NCBI RefSeq assembly: GCF_024733015.1 | Contig: NZ_JANKJG010000005.1 | Span: forward strand, 1-64,000 | DNA from: Pseudosulfitobacter koreensis | GTDB lineage: Bacteria > Pseudomonadota > Alphaproteobacteria > Rhodobacterales > Rhodobacteraceae | Reading direction: 5' to 3' | Length of the DNA: 64,000 nt | Part shown: piece after piece, positions 16,058 through 24,459 of the stretch | Layout: each line of letters opens with the position of its first letter | Numbering within the stretch: position 1 is the first letter of the stretch | The notes under the pieces: model-generated | The model's database searches: none | What the model saw: the letters and a program-made list of their open reading frames with translations, nothing else | What the model was told of the DNA's origin: nothing | Translations under genes and position numbers: made by a program

Positions 16058-16827
16058 GCAAGATGTTTGATCTGACTGGAAAAGTCGCCCTGCTGACGGG
16101 CGCGTCCAAGGGCATGGGGCTGGCGATGGCCACCGCATTGGCCGAACATGGCGCGACCGTCGTGATCTCTGCGCGCAAGCAGGATCAGCTGGACGCCGCC
16201 GCGGCCGATATCAACAAGACCGTGGGCGCCGCGCGCGCCCATGGGGTTGCCTGCAACGTCGGCTACAAGGACCAGTTGCAGGCACTTGTGGACCAGACCC
16301 ACAAGATCGCGGGACCCATCGACATCGTGGTCGGCAACGCGGGCGTGAACCCGTATTATGGGAAAACCTCGGAAATTCCCGATGATGCCTATCAAAAGAC
16401 GATGAACGCCAACGTGTTGTCGAACCAGTGGCTGGCGACGATGGTGGCCCCCGACATGATCGAAAAGGGCAAGGGGTCGATGATGTTCACCTCGTCCATC
16501 GGCGCGTTCAAACCGTCGGAAATGCTGGGCACTTACGGCATGTCGAAACTGGCGCTGATCGGTCTGGTGCGCAACCTGGCGCAGGAATTCGGGCCGCAGG
16601 GCATCCGGTTCAACGCGATCTGCCCCGGTTTGGTTAAAACGGACTTTGCGCGCGAGCTTTGGGACAATCCCGAGGTTGAAAAGCGCATCCAAGGCGAGAT
16701 TCCGCTGCGCCGTCTGGGCGAGCCTGATGATTTTGGCGGTCTGGCCGTCTACCTGGCATCGGATGCCAGCAAATACATGACCGGACAGGCGCTGACCGTC
16801 TGTGGCGGCTCGAACATGTGGACGTAA
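16054..16827 (+). CDS. Short-chain dehydrogenase/reductase
   Basis: A 257-residue classical SDR. The NAD(P)-binding motif is TGASKGMGLAMA, then NAG in VGNAGVNPYYG, the catalytic Ser in FTSSIGAFK and the YxxxK pair in YGMSKLALIGL. The C-terminus has the usual YMTGQALTVCGG. It most likely oxidises a 3-hydroxyacyl-CoA or a secondary alcohol formed in the same pathway. It starts within the stop codon of the acyl-CoA dehydrogenase and is followed 4 bases later by a second SDR. Confidence 0.9.
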   Translation: MSKMFDLTGKVALLTGASKGMGLAMATALAEHGATVVISARKQDQLDAAAADINKTVGAARAHGVACNVGYKDQLQALVDQTHKIAGPIDIVVGNAGVNPYYGKTSEIPDDAYQKTMNANVLSNQWLATMVAPDMIEKGKGSMMFTSSIGAFKPSEMLGTYGMSKLALIGLVRNLAQEFGPQGIRFNAICPGLVKTDFARELWDNPEVEKRIQGEIPLRRLGEPDDFGGLAVYLASDASKYMTGQALTVCGGSNMWT

Positions 16828-16831
16828 AGCA

Positions 16832-17605
16832 ATGGAACTAAAGGACAAAGTAGTTGTCGTGACCGGTGCCGCCAGCGGTATCGGGCGCGCCATGTGCGAA
16901 GCCTATAGCGGCGAAGGGGCCCGCGTGGTCTGCGTCGACCGTGACTTTAAGGGTGCCAATGAAACCGCAAGCAGTATCAGCGGCTTGGCAATCGAGGTTG
17001 ATGTATCACGAGAGGATCAGATCACGGCGATGATCGACCGTGTCGAGGCCGAAGTCGGCCCTATCGACCTCTTTTGCTCGAACGCGGGCATCTCGATCCC
17101 CGGCGGTGTCGAGGTGGATAACGACGGCTGGCAGCGGATCTGGGAAATCAACGTGATGTCCCACGTCTGGGCCGCGCGCAAACTGGTGCCATTGATGTCG
17201 GAACGCGGCGGCGGCTATCTGCTGAATACCTCGTCGGCGGCGGGGCTGCTCAACCAGGTCGGAAGCGCGCCGTACGGTGTGACCAAACACGCAGCCGTGG
17301 GCCTCGCCGAGTGGCTGGCGATGACCTATGGCGATCAGGGCATCAAGGTCTCTGTGCTTTGCCCGCAAGCGGTACGCACCGAAATGACACGCGGGCACGA
17401 GGATCACGTCGCCTCGATCGACGGGATGATGGAGCCGAACGTGGTCGCCCAAGCCTGCGTGGAGACCATCCGCAACGAGACGTTTCTGGTCCTGCCGCAT
17501 CCCGAAGTCATGGGATACATGCGCAACAAGACCGAAAACTATGACCGCTGGATTGGTGGCATGCGCAAGCTGAACCGCAAATTCGGACAGTTCAACGACG
17601 CGTGA
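16832..17605 (+). CDS. Short-chain dehydrogenase/reductase
   Basis: A 257-residue classical SDR with TGAASGIGRAMCEAY for cofactor binding, CSNAGISIPGG, the catalytic Ser in LNTSSAAGLL and YGVTKHAAVGL for the YxxxK pair. An acidic residue after the second strand (CVDRD) suggests NAD+ preference. It differs clearly from the preceding SDR in its C-terminus, which is extended with EVMGYMRNKTENYDRW instead of the usual TG-rich end, so the two are not a recent duplication. Start ATG 16832 was chosen over an upstream in-frame codon inside the previous gene. Confidence 0.88.
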   Translation: MELKDKVVVVTGAASGIGRAMCEAYSGEGARVVCVDRDFKGANETASSISGLAIEVDVSREDQITAMIDRVEAEVGPIDLFCSNAGISIPGGVEVDNDGWQRIWEINVMSHVWAARKLVPLMSERGGGYLLNTSSAAGLLNQVGSAPYGVTKHAAVGLAEWLAMTYGDQGIKVSVLCPQAVRTEMTRGHEDHVASIDGMMEPNVVAQACVETIRNETFLVLPHPEVMGYMRNKTENYDRWIGGMRKLNRKFGQFNDA

Positions 17606-17628
17606 CAACGCCTTGAAAGGATAGAGTA

Positions 17629-18000
17629 ATGATTGGCTATACCACCCTTGGCGTGTCAGATATGGAGCGCGCCAAACAGTTCTATACCGACCTTTTTGCG
17701 TCAAAGAACGCAAAGATCGTGACCGATATGGGCCGCATCGCCTTCATCAGCACGGGACGCGGCCAGCCGATGCTGGCGGTCTGCGAGCCCTATGACAAGC
17801 AACCCGCCAGTGCCGGGAACGGCACGATGGTCGCCTTTGTCGCGGACAACAAGGAAGAGGTCGACGCGATCTATGCGCGGGCGATCGAGCTGGGCGCGAC
17901 AGATGATGGCGCACCGGGTCAGCGTATTCCCGATCGCTTTTATGGGGCATATGTGCGGGACGCCGACAACAACAAGCTGTGCTTTTTCGTTTTTGGATAA
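17629..18000 (+). CDS. VOC-superfamily (glyoxalase/dioxygenase fold) protein
   Basis: A 123-residue protein with the paired beta-alpha-beta-beta-beta plan of the vicinal oxygen chelate fold. It shows IGYTTLGVSDMERAKQFYTDLF, then MVAFVADNKEEVDAIYARA and a final FYGAYVRDADNNKLCFFVFG. The family includes glyoxalases, methylmalonyl-CoA epimerases and dioxygenases. The usual first-half His ligand is replaced by Thr (GYTTLG), so a metal site is uncertain. It is the last gene of the plus-strand operon and precedes a convergent hairpin. A specific function cannot be named. Confidence 0.8.
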   Translation: MIGYTTLGVSDMERAKQFYTDLFASKNAKIVTDMGRIAFISTGRGQPMLAVCEPYDKQPASAGNGTMVAFVADNKEEVDAIYARAIELGATDDGAPGQRIPDRFYGAYVRDADNNKLCFFVFG

Positions 18001-18006
18001 TGACTT

Positions 18007-18029
18007 GCGGCGCGTACCTTATGCGCCGC
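18007..18029. terminator. Convergent terminator hairpin
   Basis: GCGGCGC (18007-18013) pairs with GCGCCGC (18023-18029) around a 9-base loop, in the 35-base gap between the converging VOC and thioesterase genes. There is no long T-run. Confidence 0.5.
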
Positions 18030-18034
18030 ATCAC

Positions 18035-18904
18035 CTATTTGCGCGGTTTGATCTCGCGCATCAGCCCCTCTTGGGCGGTCGAGGCGACCAGCACGCCGTC
18101 CTGATTGTAGATGCTGCCCCGGTTGAACCCGCGCGCGCCCCCCGTCCAGGGGCTGTCCATCGTGTAGAGATGCCAGTTCTCGAACTCCACCGGCGCGTGG
18201 AACCACATCGCGTGATCCAGGCTGGCGGTCATCACCTTGCCATTCATCCACGTCAGCCCGTGCGGACGCAGCGACGACCCCAGCAGGTTCATATCCGACG
18301 CATAGGCCAGCAGGCATTGCTGCATCTGCGGGCTTGATCCCTTGGCCGCAGCCATGCGGAACCACGACTGGTTCTCGTCCGAGACGACCTCGGGCTCGAA
18401 CAGGTCGCGCGGCTCCACGTCGTGCAATTCAATCGGGCGCGGGCGCATGAAATCGGCGCGGCGGCTTTCGGGCACACGGTCCAGTTCGTCCGCGCGCAGC
18501 TTGTTGCGGTCCGGCCAGTTCTCGGGCCCCAAAACCTGCGGCATAGGGTGCTGGTGATGGCGGCCCTCTTCCTCGACGTGAAAGCTGGCGGACATGTTCA
18601 GGATCTGCTTGCCGTGCTGGATCGCGACGACGCGGCGGGTGGTGAAGCTTCCGCCGTCGCGGGCGCGGTCCACCTGATAGATCACCGGAATTTCCGGGTC
18701 GCCGGGGCGGATGAAATAGGCGTGCAGCGAATGGCACAGCCGATCCGGCACGGTGCCATAGGCGGCCGCCAGCGCCTGACCGATCACCTGACCGCCGAAA
18801 ATCCGGGTCGAGGTTTCGCCGCCCTGCCCGGTGCCCCGAAACAGATCGACCTCGAGCTGTTCGATTTCCAGCAGTTTCAGCAGGGTCTCGTGGGCGTCGG
18901 TCAT
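18035..18904 (-). CDS. tesB: Acyl-CoA thioesterase II
   Basis: A 289-residue double-hotdog thioesterase that hydrolyses acyl-CoA to free acid and CoA. Characteristic TesB segments are present: TRIFGGQVIGQALAAAYGTV, FIRPGDPEIPVIYQVDRARD (the PGD turn), the RVVAIQHGK strand and, in the second hotdog, SLDHAMWFH with the catalytic Asp. Its ATG overlaps the end of the acetoacetyl-CoA synthetase gene. It is the last gene of a long minus-strand run and could release stalled CoA intermediates. Confidence 0.92.
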   Translation of the reverse strand: MTDAHETLLKLLEIEQLEVDLFRGTGQGGETSTRIFGGQVIGQALAAAYGTVPDRLCHSLHAYFIRPGDPEIPVIYQVDRARDGGSFTTRRVVAIQHGKQILNMSASFHVEEEGRHHQHPMPQVLGPENWPDRNKLRADELDRVPESRRADFMRPRPIELHDVEPRDLFEPEVVSDENQSWFRMAAAKGSSPQMQQCLLAYASDMNLLGSSLRPHGLTWMNGKVMTASLDHAMWFHAPVEFENWHLYTMDSPWTGGARGFNRGSIYNQDGVLVASTAQEGLMREIKPRK

Positions 18905-20856
18905 GTGGCGCGGGCCTTTGCGTAGTCGATGAAAAAGTCGAAGCTGCCGGGGTTCGCCATGGAGTCGCGGTTGACCACACGGGCCGGATCACCGCCCAAG
19001 AGCAGCTTTTTCACCGGAACTTCAAGCTTTTTACCCGACAGCGTGCGCGGAATCTCGGACACTTCGACGATTTCGTTGGGCACGAACCGCGCGGACACCC
19101 CGGTGCGAATGGCGTTGGCGATCTTGTCCTTCAGCGCATCGTCCAGCTTCTGTCCCTTGGCCGGAACCACGAACAGCGGCATGAAGCTTTCGCGGCCCAG
19201 AAACTCCAGATCGACGACAAGGCTGTCCAATATCTCGGGCAGTCCTTCGACCGCCTGATAGATCTCGGCCGACCCCATGCGCAGCCCCTTGCGGTTGATC
19301 GTGGCGTCCGAGCGCCCATAGATCACCGATCCGCCGCGCGCGTTGATCTCGATCCAGTCGCCGTGCCGCCAGATGCCGGGATAGGTGTCGAAATAGGCGT
19401 CATGCAACCGGCTGCCATCTTCGTCACCCCAGAAATACAGCGGCATCGACGGCAGCGGCTGGGTGCAGACCAGCTCGCCCACGGAGCCGATCAGCTCGGT
19501 GCCTTCCTCGTCGAAGGCGCGCACCGCGTTGCCAAGCGCGCGGCACTGCATCTCGCCCGCGCGCACCGGCATCGCCGGATGGCCAAGCACGAAGGCACCG
19601 GCAAGGTCGGTGCCGCCGGAAATCGGAGCCAGCCAGACGTCTTCCTTCACCTCGTCGTAGATCCAGGTATAGGCGTCCTCGGACAGTGGCGATCCGGTCG
19701 CCCCCAACGCGCGAAGAGCCGACAGGTCGACCTGCGTGCGCGGCGTGATCCCTGCCTTCAGACAGCCTGCAAAGAACGCGGCCCCCGCGCCGAAATATGT
19801 CAGCTCCTCGTCCGCGACAAAGCGCCAGATGACGCCCATGTCGGGGTAATGTGGCGCGCCGTCGTACATTGCCAGCGTCGCCCCCTGACCCAAGGCAGAG
19901 AACTGCGAATTCCACATGATCCAGCCCGACGAGGTCAACCAAGCATAGCGGTCCGTTGGCCCAAGATCCTGGTGCAGCGACTGTTTTGCCGATTCCAGCA
20001 CGATGCCGCCATGCCCGTGTACGATGGGCTTGGGGTTGCCGGTGGTGCCGGACGAATAGACAATCCACAGCGGATGCTCGAACTGCACCTGTTTGCTCTC
20101 CAGCTTTGCCGTGCGCCCCGTCAGCGTGGCCCAATCGGTCCAGCCCTCGGGCAGCGCGTGGGCCACGGGCACCATGATGCGGGCGCTGACCGACGGCAGA
20201 CCATCGCTGATCTGCTGGATCACCGCACTGCGGTCCACAGGCTTGCCCGCATGGGTATAGCCGTCCTGCGCGATCAGCACCTTGGGCTCGATCTGTTTGA
20301 ACCGGTCAAGAATTGCCACATGCCCCATATCGGGTGCACAAAGCGACCAGGTTGCCCCCAGCGACGCGGTTGCCAGAAACGCGATGACGGCGGTCTGCGT
20401 GTTGGGCAGGATCGCGACCACACGGTCACCCTGCTCCACGCCCATATCCGCCAGATGCGCCGCGACCGACGCCACCTGCGCGCGCAGTTCGGCCCAGGTC
20501 AGGCTGGTCCGCTCGAAGGTTTCCGATTGCACGATCACGGCCACATCGTCGGGCCGCGCGTCGGCATGGCGCAGCAGATGATCGACATAGTTCATGCGCG
20601 CACCGGGGCCCCATTCGGCACCGGGCATCTGGTTTTTGGCCAGAAACGTCGTGGGCGGAACCGAGGCAGGCAGATCGAAAAAGGCCCAGATTGCCGACCA
20701 GAACCCTTCCAGATCGGTCACCGACCACTCCCACATCGCGCCATAATCGGCAAACGTCAGCCCGCGCTCGGCCTCCAGCCAGCGCTCGAACCGCGCCATC
20801 GAGGTGTCGGCTATGCGCTCAGGCGCCGGGGTCCAGAGAATGCGGCGGTCGGTCAT
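18901..20856 (-). CDS. Acetoacetate--CoA ligase (acetoacetyl-CoA synthetase)
   Basis: A 651-residue ANL ligase of acetyl-CoA-synthetase length. The N-terminus (ILWTPAPERIADTSMARF, then MWEWSVTDLEGFWSAIW) is typical of acetoacetyl-CoA synthetases. The adenylation motifs are IVYSSGTTGNPKPIVHGHG and ATINRKGLRMGSAEIY, and the C-terminal lysine is in RTLSGKKLEVPVKK. The sequence GNPKP with a His-Gly-His run matches AACS rather than Acs. It would activate acetoacetate for thiolysis by the thiolase at 32159. Start ATG 20856 overlaps the beta-lactamase-fold gene; longer in-frame starts lie inside that gene and are unlikely. Confidence 0.85.
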   Translation of the reverse strand: MTDRRILWTPAPERIADTSMARFERWLEAERGLTFADYGAMWEWSVTDLEGFWSAIWAFFDLPASVPPTTFLAKNQMPGAEWGPGARMNYVDHLLRHADARPDDVAVIVQSETFERTSLTWAELRAQVASVAAHLADMGVEQGDRVVAILPNTQTAVIAFLATASLGATWSLCAPDMGHVAILDRFKQIEPKVLIAQDGYTHAGKPVDRSAVIQQISDGLPSVSARIMVPVAHALPEGWTDWATLTGRTAKLESKQVQFEHPLWIVYSSGTTGNPKPIVHGHGGIVLESAKQSLHQDLGPTDRYAWLTSSGWIMWNSQFSALGQGATLAMYDGAPHYPDMGVIWRFVADEELTYFGAGAAFFAGCLKAGITPRTQVDLSALRALGATGSPLSEDAYTWIYDEVKEDVWLAPISGGTDLAGAFVLGHPAMPVRAGEMQCRALGNAVRAFDEEGTELIGSVGELVCTQPLPSMPLYFWGDEDGSRLHDAYFDTYPGIWRHGDWIEINARGGSVIYGRSDATINRKGLRMGSAEIYQAVEGLPEILDSLVVDLEFLGRESFMPLFVVPAKGQKLDDALKDKIANAIRTGVSARFVPNEIVEVSEIPRTLSGKKLEVPVKKLLLGGDPARVVNRDSMANPGSFDFFIDYAKARAT

Positions 20857-22061
20857 GGCAATGCTCCGTGGATCAGCGCCTTGAGTTCCGGGCGCGCAGG
20901 ATAGCTGCTGGAGGGGCTGAGCTGTGTGAAGAAAACGACGGACAGATCGTGCACCGGATCGATCCAGAAGAATGTCGAGGCCATGCCACCCCAGCTGAAA
21001 TCGCCGACGGAGGACGGCGTGCGGGTGCGCGCGGGGTTCAGCACGGTCGATCCGCCGATGCCAAAGCCCATGCCGGTCATCGGTTGTTCGGCAAAGCTGG
21101 ACGGGCCCATGTCGGCGATCTCTCCGGGCAGGTGGTTTGCCATCATGAACCGCAGCGTTGCGGGCGAAACGAGGCTCTGCCCGCCGGTGCGCAGCGCCTC
21201 GCAAAAGCGCATGTAGTCGTCGATCGTGCCGACCAGACCACCGCCGCCAGACAGGGTGCGTGGCGCGCGGAACGGCGATTTCTCCGCTACGTCCACGCAG
21301 CGCAGCGTGTCCGCGCTTTTGGTCTGGGCGTTGTTCAGCGCCATCGCACCGCTGGCCAGCGGCGTATAGAGCGAGGCGAAGCGGTCAAGCGCGTCCTGCG
21401 GCACCGCAAATCCGGTTTCGGTCATGCCAAGCGGGTCAAAGATGCGGGTCTGAAAGAAGGCGTCCAGCGATTGCCCCGACAGCACCTCGACCACGCGGCC
21501 GATCACGTCGATGCCGACGGAGTATTCCCACCGCGTGCCGGGCTGAAACGCCAGCGGCATCTGTGCCAGCCGCCGTGTGACCTCTTCCAGTGATCCCTCG
21601 GACGGGCCGAAGAGCAGCTTGGCCGCCTCCATCGCCCTCGGCAACACGCCGGGATTGAACGGATAGCTGAAGCCAGCGGTGTGCGTGACGGTCTGGTGCA
21701 GTGTGGGCACGGGCGCGCGCTCGACCTGATCCATCGACGTGGCGCCCGGCACCAACGCATGCATGTCCTTGAATTCGGGCAGAACCGCCGACAGCGGCGC
21801 ATCCAGATGAATGCGCCCCTCTTCCACCAGCATCATCAGCGCCAGCGAGGTCACGGGCTTGGTCATCGAATAGATGCGCGCCACCGTATCGCGGGCAAAG
21901 GACGTGCCGCCTGCCACGTCACGAAAGCCGGTGTCGTGATAGAAAACCTCCTGGCCCGCCTGCTGGACCAACACGCTGCTGCCCGCGAATTTCCGTTCAT
22001 CCACATAGCCTTGCATCCAGGGCTTGATGCGTTCCAGGCGCGTTTCGTCAAGTGTGGGCAT
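20853..22061 (-). CDS. Serine hydrolase of the beta-lactamase (class C) / esterase fold
   Basis: A 402-residue protein with the SxxK nucleophile motif in IYSMTKPVTSLAL (about residue 66) and a Tyr motif in WEYSVGIDVIGRV; C-terminal glycine-rich segments include GGSTVLNP and FSWGGMAST. No signal peptide is seen, so a cytoplasmic esterase or lactone hydrolase is more likely than a periplasmic beta-lactamase. It is flanked by an enoyl-CoA hydratase and acetoacetyl-CoA synthetase, with a 4-base overlap downstream. An intracellular ester or lactone intermediate is a reasonable but untested substrate. Confidence 0.82.
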   Translation of the reverse strand: MPTLDETRLERIKPWMQGYVDERKFAGSSVLVQQAGQEVFYHDTGFRDVAGGTSFARDTVARIYSMTKPVTSLALMMLVEEGRIHLDAPLSAVLPEFKDMHALVPGATSMDQVERAPVPTLHQTVTHTAGFSYPFNPGVLPRAMEAAKLLFGPSEGSLEEVTRRLAQMPLAFQPGTRWEYSVGIDVIGRVVEVLSGQSLDAFFQTRIFDPLGMTETGFAVPQDALDRFASLYTPLASGAMALNNAQTKSADTLRCVDVAEKSPFRAPRTLSGGGGLVGTIDDYMRFCEALRTGGQSLVSPATLRFMMANHLPGEIADMGPSSFAEQPMTGMGFGIGGSTVLNPARTRTPSSVGDFSWGGMASTFFWIDPVHDLSVVFFTQLSPSSSYPARPELKALIHGALP

Positions 22062-22066
22062 CAGGT

Positions 22067-22819
22067 TTATCCTATCATGCGTGCCATGGCGTCGGCGGTT
22101 TCATCTGTGTACCACGGCAGATCCGCCGCAGTCTCAGCCTCGACCGCTGCGGCGATCTTTGCAATGATGTCGGCACGCAACTGCGATTTGACCGCAGCAT
22201 AGGCCGCAGGCGGAAGCTGCGCAAATTCGCGCGCGGCGTCCAGTGCCGCCTGCATCAACATATCCGGCTCGACAATATCGTCCACCAGCCCGGCGGCCAA
22301 AGCTGCATGCGCATCAATGGGTTGGCCGCGCAACATCATGCGGCGCGTCAGGTTCGCGTCCAGCATCGCGCGCGCGATGCCCAAGGGCCCTGCCGGAAAT
22401 CCGACACCCACGCGCACCTCGGCCAGTCCGAACTGCGCGCGCGGCACCGCGATGCGGTGATCCGACGCCAGCACATAAAACAGACCGCCCGCAATCGCAT
22501 GTCCGTTTACGGCGCAGATCACCGGCTTGGGGCTGGCAAACAGCGCCATGAACCCCTGGTTCAACCCGTCCACGATAGCGCGCTGGTCATCCAGATCGAA
22601 ATGCTGCGCCTGTTTCAGGTTCAGCCCCGCCGAAAACACCTTGAGCGGCGATGACAGCACGATCGCGCGCACATCTTCATTGGCCGACAGGTCGTTCATG
22701 ACGTCCCGAAACCCCATCAGTCTGGCCGCTTCCAATGCATTGACCGGTGCGTGGTCCAGAACCAGTTCGATGATCCCGCAGCCGTGGTCCCTTTGCGTGA
22801 TCCATGTCTGATCAGCCAT
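22067..22819 (-). CDS. Enoyl-CoA hydratase/isomerase family protein
   Basis: A 250-residue crotonase-fold protein. It has VLDHAPVNALEAARL at the N-terminus, the oxyanion loop FSAGLNLKQAQHFD, and VNGHAIAGGLFYVLASDHR. The later active-site region is GLAEVRVGVGFPAGPLGIAR, which keeps one Glu. The catalytic Glu pair of true hydratases is incomplete, as in many Delta3-Delta2 isomerases. It lies between the livF-side hairpin and the serine hydrolase, 5 bases from the latter, and is separated from livF by about 180 bases. Confidence 0.85.
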   Translation of the reverse strand: MADQTWITQRDHGCGIIELVLDHAPVNALEAARLMGFRDVMNDLSANEDVRAIVLSSPLKVFSAGLNLKQAQHFDLDDQRAIVDGLNQGFMALFASPKPVICAVNGHAIAGGLFYVLASDHRIAVPRAQFGLAEVRVGVGFPAGPLGIARAMLDANLTRRMMLRGQPIDAHAALAAGLVDDIVEPDMLMQAALDAAREFAQLPPAAYAAVKSQLRADIIAKIAAAVEAETAADLPWYTDETADAMARMIG

Positions 22820-22960
22820 CGTTTCTTACCTCCGCTTTGCCGCCAATGTGACGGCTTCGGCGGTGCTGTCAAAGACCAAATTCGGGGTGTGACGTGGCGT
22901 TGGGACCAATCCTGCGCCCTTCATCTTGCCGGGTAAACTCCGGGGGTGAAGGCGCGTCAG

Positions 22961-22983
22961 CGCCGGGGGGGCTGGCCCCCCGG
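22961..22983. terminator. GC-rich hairpin downstream of livF
   Basis: GCCGGGGGG (22961-22969) pairs perfectly with CCCCCCGGC (22975-22983). It sits 14 bases past the livF stop on the minus strand, before the enoyl-CoA hydratase gene. No T-run follows. Hairpins of this make-up recur as extragenic elements in related genomes, so it may attenuate rather than fully stop transcription. Confidence 0.5.
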
Positions 22984-22996
22984 CACCGCCAGAGGA

Positions 22997-23698
22997 TCAG
23001 ACTTCCAGCCATTCCTTGCGCACGTCTTCGCGCGCTTTCAGCTCTTGCGGCGTGCCCTCGAAGACGACCTGGCCGTGCCCCATGACATAGACGCGGTGCG
23101 CGATATCCAGGGCGATGGACAGCTTCTGCTCGACCAGCAGCGTGGACACGCCGCGCTTGGCGATCTCCTGCAGAACCGTCGCGACCTTTTGCACCATTTG
23201 CGGGCTCAGGCCCTCGGTCGGCTCGTCGATCATCACCAGATCGGGGTCGCCCATCAGGGTGCGGCACATGGTCAGCATCTGCTGTTCGCCCCCGGACATC
23301 ACCGAAGCCTCGACGTCCGCGCGTTCGCGCAGGTTCGAGAACATCTCGAACATGTCTTCCATCGCCCAGCGGCCTGCGCCGTCCTTCTGGCCCGGCTTCA
23401 GTCCCAGGATCAGGTTCTGCCGCGTGGTCAGCCCCGGAAAGATATCGCGGTTCTCGGGCACATAGCCGATCCCCAGGTTGGCCACCTCGAAGGCCTTCTT
23501 GCCCGCGATTTCCTGACCGCGGAACATGACCGACCCATGCGGCGTGACCTCGCCCATGATCGCCTTGCAGGTGGTGGACCGCCCCACCCCGTTGCGCCCC
23601 AGAAGGGCGACGATCTCGCCCTCCTGAATATTCAGGTTCACCCCTTGCAGGATGTGTGACTTGCCGTAATAGGCGTGCAGATCGTTGACTTCGAGCAT
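22997..23698 (-). CDS. livF: Branched-chain/carboxylate ABC transporter ATP-binding protein LivF
   Basis: A 233-residue ABC ATPase of the HAAT (Liv) family. Walker A reads LLGRNGVGRST, where Arg replaces the usual invariant Lys of GKST/GKT. The signature is MSGGEQQML, Walker B is DLVMIDEPTEGLSPQ and the switch His lies in TLLVEQKLS, where Gln is usual for LivF. The Walker A Lys-to-Arg change is unusual and would normally weaken ATP hydrolysis, so the site may be asymmetric with LivG. It is translationally coupled to livG by a 1-base overlap and with LivG energises uptake. Confidence 0.92.
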   Translation of the reverse strand: MLEVNDLHAYYGKSHILQGVNLNIQEGEIVALLGRNGVGRSTTCKAIMGEVTPHGSVMFRGQEIAGKKAFEVANLGIGYVPENRDIFPGLTTRQNLILGLKPGQKDGAGRWAMEDMFEMFSNLRERADVEASVMSGGEQQMLTMCRTLMGDPDLVMIDEPTEGLSPQMVQKVATVLQEIAKRGVSTLLVEQKLSIALDIAHRVYVMGHGQVVFEGTPQELKAREDVRKEWLEV

Positions 23699-24459
23699 CA
23701 GTGTTCTGCCTCCAGTGCAGCGCCAAGATAGGCTTCTTGAACCTTGGGATCGGCGCGCACGTCTTCGGGGCGCCCCGTGGCGATCAACTCGCCGTAGACC
23801 AGCACCGAAATCCGGTCGGCCAGGCCAAAGACCACGCCCATGTCGTGTTCGACCATGATCAGCGTCTTGCCTTCGGTCACGGTGCGGATCAGCTCGACGA
23901 TATAGTCGGTTTCCGAATGGCTCATGCCGGCGGTTGGCTCGTCCAGCATGATCACATCGGCACCGCCCGCGATGGTGATGCCGATTTCCAACGCCCGTTG
24001 CTCAGCATAGGACAGCGTGCCCGCAGGCAGATCGCGCCGGTTCAGCAGGTTGATCTGATCCAGGATCTGTTCTGCCCCTTCGGTCAGATCGGGGCTGCGC
24101 CCGACCATCGACCAAAAGTTGTACTTGTAGCCCAGCGACCACAGCAGCGAACAGCGGACGTTCTCGAACACCGTCATCTTGGGAAAGATGTTGGTGATCT
24201 GGAAACTGCGGCTCAGGCCCATGCGGTTGATCTCGAAGGGGGCCTTGCCCGCCAGATTGTTGCCATGCAGCCGGACCTCGCCCGAGGTCTGGGGGAAACG
24301 TCCGGTGATCAGGTTGAACAGGGTGGATTTGCCCGCCCCGTTCGGACCGATGATCGCGTGGCGTTCGGCGTCGCCAACGGCCAGGTTGACGCCGCGAATG
24401 ATCTCGGTTTTGCCGAAACTCTTGCGCAGGTCGATAAGTTCAAGTGCAGCGGTGGTCAT
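23698..24459 (-). CDS. livG: Branched-chain/carboxylate ABC transporter ATP-binding protein LivG
   Basis: A 253-residue ABC ATPase. Walker A is IGPNGAGKSTL, with a canonical Lys. The signature region is GTLSYAEQRALEIG, divergent from LSGGQ as usual in LivG. Walker B is DVIMLDEPTAGMSHSET and the H-loop is MVEHDMGVVFG. The C-terminus PKVQEAYLG is the typical LivG ending. Start ATG 24459 was preferred because the frame upstream runs into livM. It overlaps livM by 4 bases. Confidence 0.94.
   Translation of the reverse strand: MTTAALELIDLRKSFGKTEIIRGVNLAVGDAERHAIIGPNGAGKSTLFNLITGRFPQTSGEVRLHGNNLAGKAPFEINRMGLSRSFQITNIFPKMTVFENVRCSLLWSLGYKYNFWSMVGRSPDLTEGAEQILDQINLLNRRDLPAGTLSYAEQRALEIGITIAGGADVIMLDEPTAGMSHSETDYIVELIRTVTEGKTLIMVEHDMGVVFGLADRISVLVYGELIATGRPEDVRADPKVQEAYLGAALEAEH

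Noticed and set aside
20853..22061. Periplasmic class C beta-lactamase
   Set aside because: There is no signal peptide and the gene is in an acyl-CoA operon, so an intracellular esterase is more likely.
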